Below are positions 52,353 through 61,230 of a DNA stretch of 64,000 nucleotides, in pieces. Position 1 is the stretch's first letter, and each line of letters opens with the position of its first letter. The stretch is from the NCBI RefSeq assembly GCF_030811835.1, contig NZ_JAUSRO010000004.1, positions 1 to 64,000 on the forward strand. Reading direction: 5' to 3'. The translations under genes were made by a program, and so were the position numbers. Source of the DNA: Variovorax ginsengisoli (lineage in GTDB: Bacteria > Pseudomonadota > Gammaproteobacteria > Burkholderiales > Burkholderiaceae_C). The notes beneath the pieces are model-generated. The model had not been told where the DNA came from. It saw only the letters and a list, made by a program, of their open reading frames with translations, and made no database searches.

Positions 52353-53624
52353 TCAGAGCAACAGAAAGGCCGCCGCAGCCACCGCAGTTGGGCCCAGCGC
52401 ACCCGCCAGCAGCCCGCCCAGGCTGACCGTTTCGTCGGCAAAGCCGCGCCGCAGCAGCGCCACGCCCGCCGGATTCGGTGCATTGGCGATCACTGTCAAC
52501 CCGCCGCCCGCCACTGCGCCGGCCATCAACATGTATTTGGACGCTTCCGACATCCCCTCGATCAACGAACCCAGGTAGGTCAGTGCCGCGTTGTCTGCGA
52601 TCGCCGTCAGACCGAGTGCGCCAAAGAACAACGCCAGGGGCGACAGGCTGGCCACGATCGGTTGCAGCCACCAGCGCTGCAGTCCGCCCAGCACCACGAG
52701 CCCGGCGAGGAAAAACGCCACGAGCAGCGCCTCTTTCAGAAGCAGCGGGCTCTGGTGACGCGAGTAGGCCTGGACAAAGCCCATGAACAACAGAAAGAGA
52801 CTCAGGAACACGACCGGGTGATGGGCAGACATCACCACGCCGGCCAGCAGCAGCAGATGTACCGCGACGACAGCAAAAGGCACCTTGGGCTCCACGGGTT
52901 CGCCCTGCGGAGTCGGTACTGCGGGCTGAAGGTACTTGCGCAATGCGAAGGTTGCCACGGTCGCGTTGATGCAGACTGCAAGGGCCGCCTTCCAGCCGAA
53001 GGTGGCAAGCATGAAGGCGCTGTCCCATTGCCACGTCACGGCGACCATCAGCACCGGCGGCGCCGCATAGGACGTGAGCGTGCCGCCGATCGACACGTTG
53101 ACCAGCAGCACGCCGAGGGCGAGGTATTTGGCGCGCTCGGGAATGTCCCTGCGAAAAATCTGCGGCGCGAGCAACAGCGCGGCGATGGTCATGGCCGCCG
53201 GCTCGGTGATCAGCGAGCCCGCCAATGGAACGGCTGCCAGCCCCAGCCAGGCCACCGCCAGCGGCGTGCGCACCGGCAGCACGCGCGCGCACGCATCCAC
53301 CCAAGCCATGACGGCACGCAGCACCGGGCGCGACGCCGCCATGACCATGATGACGAAGACGAACAATGGTTCGGTGTAGTTGCGGGATTCCGCATACGCC
53401 AGCGCCTGGTCTGCGCCGCCGACCCATGCCATCAGGACCACGAGCACGATGGCCCAGAAGCCGAAGACGACCTCGACCTCCCCCAGCAGGTGCAGCAGGC
53501 CTGCATGGCGCGGAAAGCGATGCGCCAATCGCGAGAATTGGCTGGCAGCGAAGGTATGCACCAACGCAAGCGCGAAGAGAGTGGCGGCGATCCACTGGAT
53601 CGCCGGTTCGTAGGAGAGGTTCAT
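52353..53624 (-). CDS. Putative Na+/H+ antiporter (PF07399-type)
   Basis: 423 residues with about twelve hydrophobic helices. The features match my memory of the family annotated putative Na+/H+ antiporter: SLITEPAAMTIAALLLAPQIF, LGVLLVNVSIGGTLTSYAAPPVLMV and the second inverted-repeat copy GLTAIADNAALTYLGSLI, GGGLTVIANAPNPAGVALL (resembling ion-transporter/citrate-type half repeats). It starts at the ATG at 53624 (MNLSYEPAIQW); an upstream Met at 53729 would add a low-complexity leader. It lies 215 bp upstream of tig, on the same strand, and is probably separately transcribed. Confidence 0.8.
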   Translation of the reverse strand: MNLSYEPAIQWIAATLFALALVHTFAASQFSRLAHRFPRHAGLLHLLGEVEVVFGFWAIVLVVLMAWVGGADQALAYAESRNYTEPLFVFVIMVMAASRPVLRAVMAWVDACARVLPVRTPLAVAWLGLAAVPLAGSLITEPAAMTIAALLLAPQIFRRDIPERAKYLALGVLLVNVSIGGTLTSYAAPPVLMVAVTWQWDSAFMLATFGWKAALAVCINATVATFALRKYLQPAVPTPQGEPVEPKVPFAVVAVHLLLLAGVVMSAHHPVVFLSLFLLFMGFVQAYSRHQSPLLLKEALLVAFFLAGLVVLGGLQRWWLQPIVASLSPLALFFGALGLTAIADNAALTYLGSLIEGMSEASKYMLMAGAVAGGGLTVIANAPNPAGVALLRRGFADETVSLGGLLAGALGPTAVAAAAFLLL

Positions 53625-53783
53625 GAGGTCGCGGTACTTCCGCGTGGCGGCCCGACCATCGCTACAACCTGATGCCCTGCAGTCCAAGGCAGCACCCGCC
53701 CTCATTGTAACCAACGGCCATGGCCCCAACCTTCCATGAGATCGCTACGGGCACTACACTGAAAGAACCTCAGGAGCCACGAC

Positions 53784-54482
53784 TTGCCACTCACCTCTCG
53801 CCTGCAAAAGGAAAGAGCGCTCAACGCAGCGGGCATCGTGGTGCGCCCGTTACCCTCCGCGCCGATGGTTCTGGCAACCGGTGAACAGATCTGGCCGGAA
53901 CGCACGCCGATGCAGCTGTCCACCGAATGGGAGCGCGAGGTCGATCGCCTGTATCAGCAGATGGTCGAAGCCCAATCCCAACCGCCGACCGGCGCCGTAC
54001 AGCGCTTTGTCGAGACATGCCGCAAAGATGGGCTGTCCGAGGCGTTGACAGCGCTGAACCAACAGGTGCGGCATCGGTACACGGCGGTATACGCCATCGA
54101 TGGCGAGACCATGAAGAACATCGTGCTGGTTGACAAGGCCGGCGAAGATATCCCGGCCCATCTCGCGCAAGTCCCCATGGGTCTGAGCTTCTGCCAGTAC
54201 GTGCTTCGGGACGGTGTGTTCCTGTCCAATGATTCGACCACGGACGTTCGGCTGCATGGCCACCCCTCCCAAAGCGTGGTGGTTGCATACCATGCGGTGC
54301 CGATCATCGACGACGCTGGCGCCGTCTTCGGCTCCCTTTCCCACTTTGACTTGCGTGCGCAGCCGCTCAGCGACATCGAATTCACGCATTTGCAAGGCAT
54401 TGCACGCGTGATCTATCCCTTTGCCCGCGACTGGCAGGCACAGAAAAAAGCCCCTGTTCCAGAAAAGAAACAGGGGCTTTGA
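53784..54482 (+). CDS. GAF domain protein
   Basis: 232 residues from a TTG start supported by AGGAG 8 bp upstream; an ATG at 53865 would be an internal alternative. Residues 70-215 form a GAF domain (YTAVYAIDGETMKNIVLVDK; MGLSFCQYVLRDG; AYHAVPIIDDAGAVFGSLSHFDLRAQPLS), with a short helical N-terminal segment. GAF domains bind small ligands (cyclic nucleotides, bilins, heme) but the ligand is not evident; a Cys in FCQYV could be a cofactor or redox residue. No output domain is present. The last codons form the upstream arm of its own terminator. Confidence 0.7.
   Translation: MPLTSRLQKERALNAAGIVVRPLPSAPMVLATGEQIWPERTPMQLSTEWEREVDRLYQQMVEAQSQPPTGAVQRFVETCRKDGLSEALTALNQQVRHRYTAVYAIDGETMKNIVLVDKAGEDIPAHLAQVPMGLSFCQYVLRDGVFLSNDSTTDVRLHGHPSQSVVVAYHAVPIIDDAGAVFGSLSHFDLRAQPLSDIEFTHLQGIARVIYPFARDWQAQKKAPVPEKKQGL
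54445..54481 (+). terminator. Rho-independent terminator overlapping the 3' end of the GAF gene
   Basis: The stem AAAGCCCCTGTT / AACAGGGGCTTT (12 bp) lies in the coding sequence of the last residues and reaches to the stop codon, flanked by A and T runs. The coding sequence and the terminator share bases. Confidence 0.85.
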
Positions 54483-54495
54483 AGACCGTCGGCAA

Positions 54496-54518
54496 GAAAC
54501 CCGATGAAGCGGGCTTTT
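54496..54518 (-). terminator. Terminator after tRNA-Leu (UAG), minus strand
   Basis: On the minus strand, just past the CCA end of the tRNA, AAGCCCG pairs with CGGGTTT (one G-T pair) around a 6-base loop and runs into TTTCTTG. Reasonable weak intrinsic terminator. Confidence 0.55.
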
Positions 54519-54526
54519 CCGAGGCG

Positions 54527-54613
54527 TGGTGCGCGGGGCGGGACTCGAACCCGCACAGTATTGCTACCGTCAGGACCTAAACCTGGTGCGTCTACCAATT
54601 TCGCCACCCGCGC
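54527..54613 (-). tRNA. tRNA-Leu (UAG)
   Basis: 87 nt, class II, minus strand, with encoded CCA. The acceptor stem GCGCGGG pairs with CCCGCGC; the anticodon loop contains UAG (GUUUAGG); the variable arm is long. Transcription goes toward the GAF gene. Confidence 0.94.
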
Positions 54614-54681
54614 AATCCGGATGTGAGACCGACGGCTCTGAAAGAGTCGCCCGCCAAATCGGTAACCGCGTATTTTAGCTG

Positions 54682-57600
54682 CTAAACCGGCCGATTCTCA
54701 GTCTCGCGCTTCACACGGAAAGCAGCAGCGTACATCGCCGGCAGTGCCAGCAAGGTGAGCACGGTGGCCACGATCAGCCCCCCCATGATCGCCACCGCCA
54801 TCGGCCCCCAGAACACGCTGCGCGACAACGGGATCATGGCGAGCACCGCCGCTGCCGCCGTCAGCACGATCGGGCGCAGCCGGCGCACGGCCGACTCCAC
54901 GATCGCGTCCCAGGCCGGCACGCCGGCCGTGCGGTCGCTTTCGATCTGGTCGATCAGGATCACGGAATTGCGCTGGATCATGCCCATCAACGCGATCACG
55001 CCGAGCAGCGCCACGAAGCCAAACGGCCGATTGAGAAGCAGCAGGGCCGCGGCCACCCCGGCAATGCCCAGCGGGCCCGTGATGAAGACCAGCAGCGCGC
55101 GGCTGAAGCTGTGCAACTGCAGCATCAGCAGCGTGAACACCAGGAACAGCATGATCGGCACGCCAGCCACGATCGAGGCAGAGCCCTTGCTGCTCTCCTC
55201 CGTCGCGCCCGCCACCTCGATGCGGTAGCCGCTCTTGCCAGCGGCACGCCAGCCTGCCTCGATCTCGCGCAGGCGGGGCAGCAGTTCACTGGTGACGGTC
55301 GCACCCTGCAGCCCTTCGACGATGTCGCCCTGCACGGTGATCGCGTAGTCGCGGTTCTCGCGCCACATCACCCCCGGCTCCCAGCCGAACACCGGCTTGG
55401 CGATCTGCGTGAGCGGAATCGAAGTGCCCGAGGCCGTCGGCAGGTAAGCATTGGCGATATCGGAGATGTCGTTGCTGTCGCCTGGCTGCGCCCGCATCAC
55501 GATGTCGATGAGACGATCGTTTTCGCGGTATTGCCCGACCGTCGTGCCGGTGTAGGTGTTGCGTGCAGCCTGCGCGATCGACTGGCTGGTCACGCCCAGT
55601 GCACGGGCCTTGGCCTGGTCGACTTCCAGCCGGATCACCTTGACCGACTCGTTCCAGTTGTCGTTGACGCCACGCATGTGCGGGTTGTCGCGCAGCGCCG
55701 CCTTGACCTCATCGGCATACAGGCGCAACTGCGCGGGCTCCAGGCCGATCACACGGAATTGCACCGGGTACGGCACAGGCGGTCCGTTGGGCAGCAGTTT
55801 CACGCGACCGCGCGCTTCGGGAAATTCCTGCGCCAGCAAGCCCGGCAGCGTCTTGCGCAAGTGCTCGCGGTCAGACAACGACTGGGCCATCACGATCATC
55901 TGCGAGACATTGCTCTGCGGAAACACCTGGTCGAGCGGCAGATAAAAGCGCGGCACGCCCGAGCCGATCCAGGTGCTCACCGTCGACACGCCGGCCTCGG
56001 CCATCAGCCGACGCTCGGCGCGGCGCGTCACCTCTTCGTTGGCCTGCATCGAAGTGCCTTCGGGAAACCACAGTTCCACCATGACCTCGGGGCGGCTCGA
56101 ATCAGGGAAGAACTGCTGCTGCACACGCCCCATGCCCACGATGCCCAGGACGAAGATCAGCACGGTCGCACCGATGGTGAGCCACCGATATTCGACGCAC
56201 CAGTTCACCGCGCGGCGAAAGCCGTTGTAGAAGCGGGTATCGAAAAGTTCGTGCGGCGGCTGGTCGGGGTCGTGCGCCTTCACCTTGAGCAGCAACGTGC
56301 CCAGGTAGGGCACGAAGTAGACCGACACGATCCACGACAGCACCAGCGCGATCACCGTCACCGCGAAGATGGCAAAGGTGTATTCGCCGGTCACCGACTT
56401 CGCCAGGCCGATGGGCAGGAAGCCCGCCGCGGTGATCAGCGTGCCGGTCAGCATGGGCTTGGCCGTGACGTCGTAGGCGAAGGTCGCCGCGCGCGCCTTG
56501 TCATAGCCCTCCTCCATCTTGCGCACCATCATCTCGACCGCAATGATCGCGTCGTCCACCAGCAGCCCAAGCGCGATGATCAGCGAGCCCAGCGATATCT
56601 TGTGCAGGCCGATGTTGAAGTAGTTCATCGCCAGGAAGGTCACGGCCAGCACGAGCGGAATGGTGATCGCAACCACCAGTCCTGGCCGCACGTCGACGTG
56701 CCAGCCCAGGCGCCCGCCCTTGTGCAGACCCAGTGCGATGAAGCTCACCGCCAGCACGATGGCCACCGCCTCGATCAGCACGTGGATGAATTCATTGACC
56801 GAGGTCGCCACCGCAACCGGCTGGTCCTGCACCTGCACCAGCTCAACGCCGGCGGGCAGCCGCCGCTGGATCTCTGCGGAAGCGCCGCGCAGCGCCTTGC
56901 CCAGCGCGATGATGTCGCCACCCTTGGCCATCGACACACCCAAAGCGATCACCTCACGGCCCTGATGGTGGACCTTCGTGGTCGGCGGATCGACGTAGCC
57001 GCGCCGGACGTCCGCCACATCGCCCAGGCGGATCTGCACGCCCGACGAGCCGCGAATGGGCATGTTGCGCAACTGGTCGACGCTGGTGAACTGTCCGGCC
57101 ACGCGCATCTGGACCACATCCAGCGGTGCCTGGATCACACCGGCGCTTTCCACCGCGTTCTGCGCGCCGAGCTGCTGGATGACGGCGTTGAGGTCCAGCC
57201 CCAGCTGCGCGACGCGCTTCTGGGACAGCTCGATGTAGACCTTTTCGTCCTGCACACCGAACTGTTCGACCTTGGCGACGTCTTTCACGCGCAGCAGTTG
57301 CTGGCGCGCGTCGTCGGCAAAATCACGCAGTTCAGCATAGCTGAAGCCATCGGCTTGCAGCGCGTAGATCACGCCATACACGTCGCCGAAATCGTCGTTG
57401 AAGAAGGGCCCCTGGATGTTCGAAGGCAACGTGCCCCGGATGTCGCCGATCTTCTTGCGCACCGTGTACCAGACATTCGGCACCTCGCTGGCTTTGGCGG
57501 AATCCTTGATCTGGAAGATGATCTGCGACTCGCCCGGCTTGGAGTAGCTGCGGATCTTGTCGGCGTAGGGCGCCTCCTGCAGCGTGCGTTCCAGCTTGTC

Positions 57601-57834
57601 GGTGACCTGCTCGGCCACCTGCTGCGCCGTGGCGCCCGGCCAATAGGTGCGCACGACCATCGCACGAAAGGTGAAAGGCGGGTCTTCGTCCTGGCCCAGC
57701 TGAAAATAGGCCGCGCAGCCCAGGAGCATCAGCACGACCATCAGGTAGCGCGTGAGTGGTGCGTGGTCGAGCGCCCAACCCGAAAGGTTGAAACCCTTTG
57801 GTTTTTCCTGCGCGTGCGGCTCTGGCGCGCTCAT
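54682..57834 (-). CDS. RND efflux transporter permease subunit
   Basis: 1050 residues, the length and layout of HAE1 pumps: TM1 (LTRYLMVVLMLLG), two large periplasmic loops, and two blocks of six helices. The proton-relay Asp pair is present in TM4 (LGLLVDDAIIAVEMMVRKME). It begins with the QDEDPPFTFRAM stretch that precedes the pore domain. It pumps drugs, solvents or other compounds out of the periplasm in a trimer with the adaptor encoded upstream (ATGA overlap at 57831-57834). No outer-membrane TolC-like gene accompanies it, so it must use a channel from another locus. Substrates unknown. Confidence 0.96.
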   Translation of the reverse strand: MSAPEPHAQEKPKGFNLSGWALDHAPLTRYLMVVLMLLGCAAYFQLGQDEDPPFTFRAMVVRTYWPGATAQQVAEQVTDKLERTLQEAPYADKIRSYSKPGESQIIFQIKDSAKASEVPNVWYTVRKKIGDIRGTLPSNIQGPFFNDDFGDVYGVIYALQADGFSYAELRDFADDARQQLLRVKDVAKVEQFGVQDEKVYIELSQKRVAQLGLDLNAVIQQLGAQNAVESAGVIQAPLDVVQMRVAGQFTSVDQLRNMPIRGSSGVQIRLGDVADVRRGYVDPPTTKVHHQGREVIALGVSMAKGGDIIALGKALRGASAEIQRRLPAGVELVQVQDQPVAVATSVNEFIHVLIEAVAIVLAVSFIALGLHKGGRLGWHVDVRPGLVVAITIPLVLAVTFLAMNYFNIGLHKISLGSLIIALGLLVDDAIIAVEMMVRKMEEGYDKARAATFAYDVTAKPMLTGTLITAAGFLPIGLAKSVTGEYTFAIFAVTVIALVLSWIVSVYFVPYLGTLLLKVKAHDPDQPPHELFDTRFYNGFRRAVNWCVEYRWLTIGATVLIFVLGIVGMGRVQQQFFPDSSRPEVMVELWFPEGTSMQANEEVTRRAERRLMAEAGVSTVSTWIGSGVPRFYLPLDQVFPQSNVSQMIVMAQSLSDREHLRKTLPGLLAQEFPEARGRVKLLPNGPPVPYPVQFRVIGLEPAQLRLYADEVKAALRDNPHMRGVNDNWNESVKVIRLEVDQAKARALGVTSQSIAQAARNTYTGTTVGQYRENDRLIDIVMRAQPGDSNDISDIANAYLPTASGTSIPLTQIAKPVFGWEPGVMWRENRDYAITVQGDIVEGLQGATVTSELLPRLREIEAGWRAAGKSGYRIEVAGATEESSKGSASIVAGVPIMLFLVFTLLMLQLHSFSRALLVFITGPLGIAGVAAALLLLNRPFGFVALLGVIALMGMIQRNSVILIDQIESDRTAGVPAWDAIVESAVRRLRPIVLTAAAAVLAMIPLSRSVFWGPMAVAIMGGLIVATVLTLLALPAMYAAAFRVKRETENRPV

Positions 57835-59018
57835 CGCGCGGCACCCGAGGCGGGGGCGGCAGGTGCAGGTACCGACGCCGTACGCGCCGTACCCGCCGCA
57901 TTCGCGGCTGCGGCACTGGCCTTGTCCTGATACAGGGTGACCTTCTGGCCCGGCGACAGCACATGCACGCCGGCCACGACCACCGTGGCGCCCGGCGCCA
58001 GTCCGGAGGTGACCACGGCTTCGTTGCCGTCCGCCGTGTCCACCTGCACGCGTTGCGAGCGCACAGTCATGGTTGCCCGGTCGAGCACCCAGACTGCCGT
58101 GGCACCTGCGTCTTCGCGCAGCGCGCTCGTCGGCAACTTGAGCACCGGCGTCCCGCTGCGCGAAAGCGCCTTGGGACGCGCGTAAACCGTGGCGCCCAGG
58201 GCAGGCGCCGTGGCGGCATCGATCGCCACCTTCACGCCGTAGGTCCGCGTGACCGGATCGGCGCTGGCGGCCACTTCGCGGACCTTGCCTTCGAGTGTCT
58301 GGCCGCCGACCCAGCCGCGCACGGTCACCGGCGAGCCCACGGGAATCTGCCGCACTTCATCTTCGGGCACCGCGAACACGACGTCGCGAGCACCGTCCTG
58401 TGCAATGCGCACCACCGTCGCCCCCGCCGCGACGACCTGCCCCGGCTCCGCTTCGACCGCCGTCACGACGCCTGGCGCATCGGCCACCAGCGTGGTGTAG
58501 CTCGCCTGGTTGCCCTGGGAACGCGTCTGCGCCTGGGCTTGCTCCAGTTGCGCCTGTGCTGACTTGTAGGTGCTTTCCCGGCGCTCGAGCTCCGCACCGC
58601 TGATGAAGTTCTGCGCGCGCAGTTCGCGGTAACGCCCCAGGTCGGCCTGCGCCAGGTCCCGGTTGGTCAGGGCCGCGGCCTGCTGAGCGCGGGCTGCTTC
58701 GGCGGCCAGCCGGTAATCCTGGGGGTCGAGCTGCGCGAGCACCTGCCCGGCCTGCACATGCTGGCCCAGCTCGACCTCGCGACGCGTGACCTTGCCGGCC
58801 ACCCGAAAACCGACGCGTGACTCCACGCGCGCCTTGACGTCGGCGGAGAACTCCGGCTCTGTCTGGAAGGCGCTGCGTCCCACGTCGACCACTTTGACGG
58901 CCCGCAAAGGCTCCTGGGCGGCGGGTGGACGCGAGCAGGCGGCGAGGGCAAGGACCGACACGGCCAGCGCCCAGGTGCCGCGTACGCGCGATGAAGAAAC
59001 AGGATATTTCACGGTCAT
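57831..59018 (-). CDS. RND efflux periplasmic adaptor subunit, lipoprotein
   Basis: 395 residues. Lipoprotein signal with lipobox LAAC. The adaptor order is seen: beta-barrel and lipoyl halves (FRVAGKVTRREVELGQHVQAGQVLAQLD ... VADAPGVVTAVEAEPGQVV), a coiled-coil hairpin (AARAQQAAALTNRDLAQADL), and a membrane-proximal domain. It links the permease to the outer-membrane channel. The ATG at 59018 (AAGGTG 8 bp upstream) is preferred to a GTG at 59051. First gene of the pair; an inverted repeat at 59050-59070 lies just upstream. Confidence 0.95.
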   Translation of the reverse strand: MTVKYPVSSSRVRGTWALAVSVLALAACSRPPAAQEPLRAVKVVDVGRSAFQTEPEFSADVKARVESRVGFRVAGKVTRREVELGQHVQAGQVLAQLDPQDYRLAAEAARAQQAAALTNRDLAQADLGRYRELRAQNFISGAELERRESTYKSAQAQLEQAQAQTRSQGNQASYTTLVADAPGVVTAVEAEPGQVVAAGATVVRIAQDGARDVVFAVPEDEVRQIPVGSPVTVRGWVGGQTLEGKVREVAASADPVTRTYGVKVAIDAATAPALGATVYARPKALSRSGTPVLKLPTSALREDAGATAVWVLDRATMTVRSQRVQVDTADGNEAVVTSGLAPGATVVVAGVHVLSPGQKVTLYQDKASAAAANAAGTARTASVPAPAAPASGAAR

Positions 59019-59049
59019 CGAGACACCTTGGGACTTACGGGGAGGGGTC

Positions 59050-59070
59050 ACTAATGACCAAAGGGTTAGT
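59050..59070. promoter_or_regulatory. Candidate operator upstream of the RND operon
   Basis: ACTAA-N11-TTAGT is an inverted repeat 32 bp before the adaptor ATG. The spacing is that of TetR-family sites, which commonly repress RND operons. No regulator gene is adjacent, so this is inference from position and symmetry. Confidence 0.4.
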
Positions 59071-59228
59071 AATCTAGGGGAAAGGTTTCACGCTGTCAAT
59101 GCGAGCCGAAAACCGGCGCGGACCGGCCGGATGACTCGATTTCGACAATAACCCAAGAGTCGTGAAATGCCGCCAAAACCGGCACTGCCCGCAGGCTGGG
59201 CAAGCGCCGCGCCGCGGTGCACCTGGCC

Positions 59229-61148
59229 TCAGGAGCGCGCGCCCATCTCCACCAGCCGGTTGCCGGGCAGTTCGAAATAGTCGGACGCCCTTCCCGCATT
59301 GCGTTGCATCGCGCTGAACAGCGCCTGTCGCAGCGGGTTCATGCCGGGCAGGTCTGCATCGCCCAGCGAGGTGCGCGACACGAAATAAGACGTGCTCATG
59401 GCCTCGCAGGCCAGGCCATTCTGATAGGCGAAGATGCGGATGAATTCCGGAACGTCGGCGCGCTCCATGTAACCGTGGCGCGCGGTCATGCGCCAGATGC
59501 CGTGGCCAAGTGCCTCCGCCGAAATCCGTTCGCGCGCATCCACACGCGGCGTGTCGCATGTCAGCACCTGCATGATCACGACCTGCTCGTGCAGCACCTG
59601 GTTGTGCTTGAGGTTGTGCAGCAGCGCATGCGGCGCAGCCTCCGCATCCGCATTGAGAAACACGGCCGTGCCCCGCACACGGTGAGGCATGTGGCCCGCC
59701 AGCGCCTCGACAAAAGGCACCAATGGCAGACGCTCGCGTGCTGCAAGCGTCAGGCCGATGCGCCGACCCTTGGCCCAGGTCGTGAAGACCATCATGGCGG
59801 CGGCAGCCACAGCCAGTGTGAGCCAGCCACCCTCGGCGATCTTCAGGCTGTTGGCGACCACGAAGGTCAGGTCGACGATCACGAAGGCCAGCACACCGAC
59901 GCCGACGGCTATTCGGTTCCAGCGCCACAGGTACAGCGCCACCACACCGGCGAGCAGCGAGGTCGTGACCATGGTGATCGACACCGCGATGCCATACGCC
60001 GCCGACAGCGCGCTGGAGCTGCGAAAGCCGAATACCAGCAGCAGCACACCCACCATCAGCAGCCAGTTCATTCCCGGCACGTAGACCTGGCCAATCGCCT
60101 CGCCCGAGGTCTGGACCACGCGCATGCGAGGCAGGTAACCCATGCGCATGGCTTGAACGGTCAGCGAGAACGCACCCGAAATGACCGCCTGCGACGCAAT
60201 CACGGTGGCCATGGCCGCCAGCGCGACCATCGGCAAGACGCCCCAGGCCGGAAACAGGCGAAAGAAGGGGTTGTCGATGGCTGCAGGGTTGGACAACACC
60301 AGTGCGCCCTGGCCGAAATAGTTGAGCACCAATCCGGGCAGCGCGATGAAGAGCCAGGCCAGGCGGATCGGCCGCGCGCCGAAATGACCCATGTCGGCGT
60401 AGAGCGCCTCACCCCCAGTGAAGGCCAGGAACACCGCGCCGAGCACGGCGAGCGCCTGCGCCTGGTGCGTGAACAGGAAACCGACCGCCCGGCGCGGATC
60501 GAGCGCCATCAGCACCTGCGGTTGCTGAATCACCTGCCAGAGTCCGGCTACCGCGATGACGACAAACCAGACCAGCATCACCGGCCCGAACACCCTCCCC
60601 ACCAAGGCCGTGCCCTTGCGCTGCACGGCGAACAATCCAATGAGGATGAGCGTGGTGATCGGGATCACGAAAGGCTGCATGCGAGGTGCCTGCACCTCCA
60701 GCCCCTCGACGGCCGACAGCACCGAGATCGCCGGCGTGATCAGGCTGTCACCGTAGAACATGGCGGCACCCACGAGCCCGAGCAACGCGATGGCCTGTAT
60801 CAGCCAGGGCCGCGCCGCGCTGGACTCGGCCGCGCGTCGTGCCAGTGCCTGCAGCGCCAGAATGCCACCCTCGCCGTCATGGTCGGCACGCAGCACGAAC
60901 ACCACGTACTTGAGCGTGACCACGAAAAGCAGCCCCCAGAACACCAACGACAGCAGGCCCAGCACCGCGTCGGGCGAAAACACGACGCCATGCTCCGGGT
61001 TCAACGTTTCCTTGAAGGCATAAAGCGGTGACGTACCGATGTCGCCGAACACCACACCGAGGGCGGCCACGGTCAGGCTCGCGCCCGCACGCGCAGGCGC
61101 CTGGGCGTCAACCTGGGCAAGGGGAACGGTTTTCATGGCAAGTGTCAT
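59229..61148 (-). CDS. kup: Kup family potassium uptake transporter
   Basis: 639 residues from the ATG at 61148; other starts (61136, or a frame extending to 61271) are possible, and there is no clear SD. About twelve membrane helices open with LGVVFGDIGTSPLYAFKE, the selectivity-signature region of Kup. FYGDSLITPAISVLSAVEG is also diagnostic. The C-terminal third is the soluble cytoplasmic domain. Kup takes up K+ with protons. It is divergent from hpnC with 82 bp between the starts, so the two share a control region. Confidence 0.95.
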   Translation of the reverse strand: MTLAMKTVPLAQVDAQAPARAGASLTVAALGVVFGDIGTSPLYAFKETLNPEHGVVFSPDAVLGLLSLVFWGLLFVVTLKYVVFVLRADHDGEGGILALQALARRAAESSAARPWLIQAIALLGLVGAAMFYGDSLITPAISVLSAVEGLEVQAPRMQPFVIPITTLILIGLFAVQRKGTALVGRVFGPVMLVWFVVIAVAGLWQVIQQPQVLMALDPRRAVGFLFTHQAQALAVLGAVFLAFTGGEALYADMGHFGARPIRLAWLFIALPGLVLNYFGQGALVLSNPAAIDNPFFRLFPAWGVLPMVALAAMATVIASQAVISGAFSLTVQAMRMGYLPRMRVVQTSGEAIGQVYVPGMNWLLMVGVLLLVFGFRSSSALSAAYGIAVSITMVTTSLLAGVVALYLWRWNRIAVGVGVLAFVIVDLTFVVANSLKIAEGGWLTLAVAAAAMMVFTTWAKGRRIGLTLAARERLPLVPFVEALAGHMPHRVRGTAVFLNADAEAAPHALLHNLKHNQVLHEQVVIMQVLTCDTPRVDARERISAEALGHGIWRMTARHGYMERADVPEFIRIFAYQNGLACEAMSTSYFVSRTSLGDADLPGMNPLRQALFSAMQRNAGRASDYFELPGNRLVEMGARS

Positions 61149-61230
61149 GGCAGAGGAAAAGGCAGCAAGACGCAAGGCAAAGCGTGCGTCGCGCGCCGAT
61201 CCTACTTCGCCGTGAACGAGAATCCACCGA

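Noticed and set aside
52138-53595. Long in-frame extension of tig toward 53595 as if a fusion protein
   Set aside because: The extension lies in another frame of the antiporter gene on the same strand and has no TM or domain pattern; trigger factor starts at a good SD-linked ATG at 52137.
55111-57930. Plus-strand frame of over 900 codons antisense to the RND permease
   Set aside because: His/Arg/Asp-rich translation typical of the reverse strand of a GC-rich gene; the RND gene is certain.
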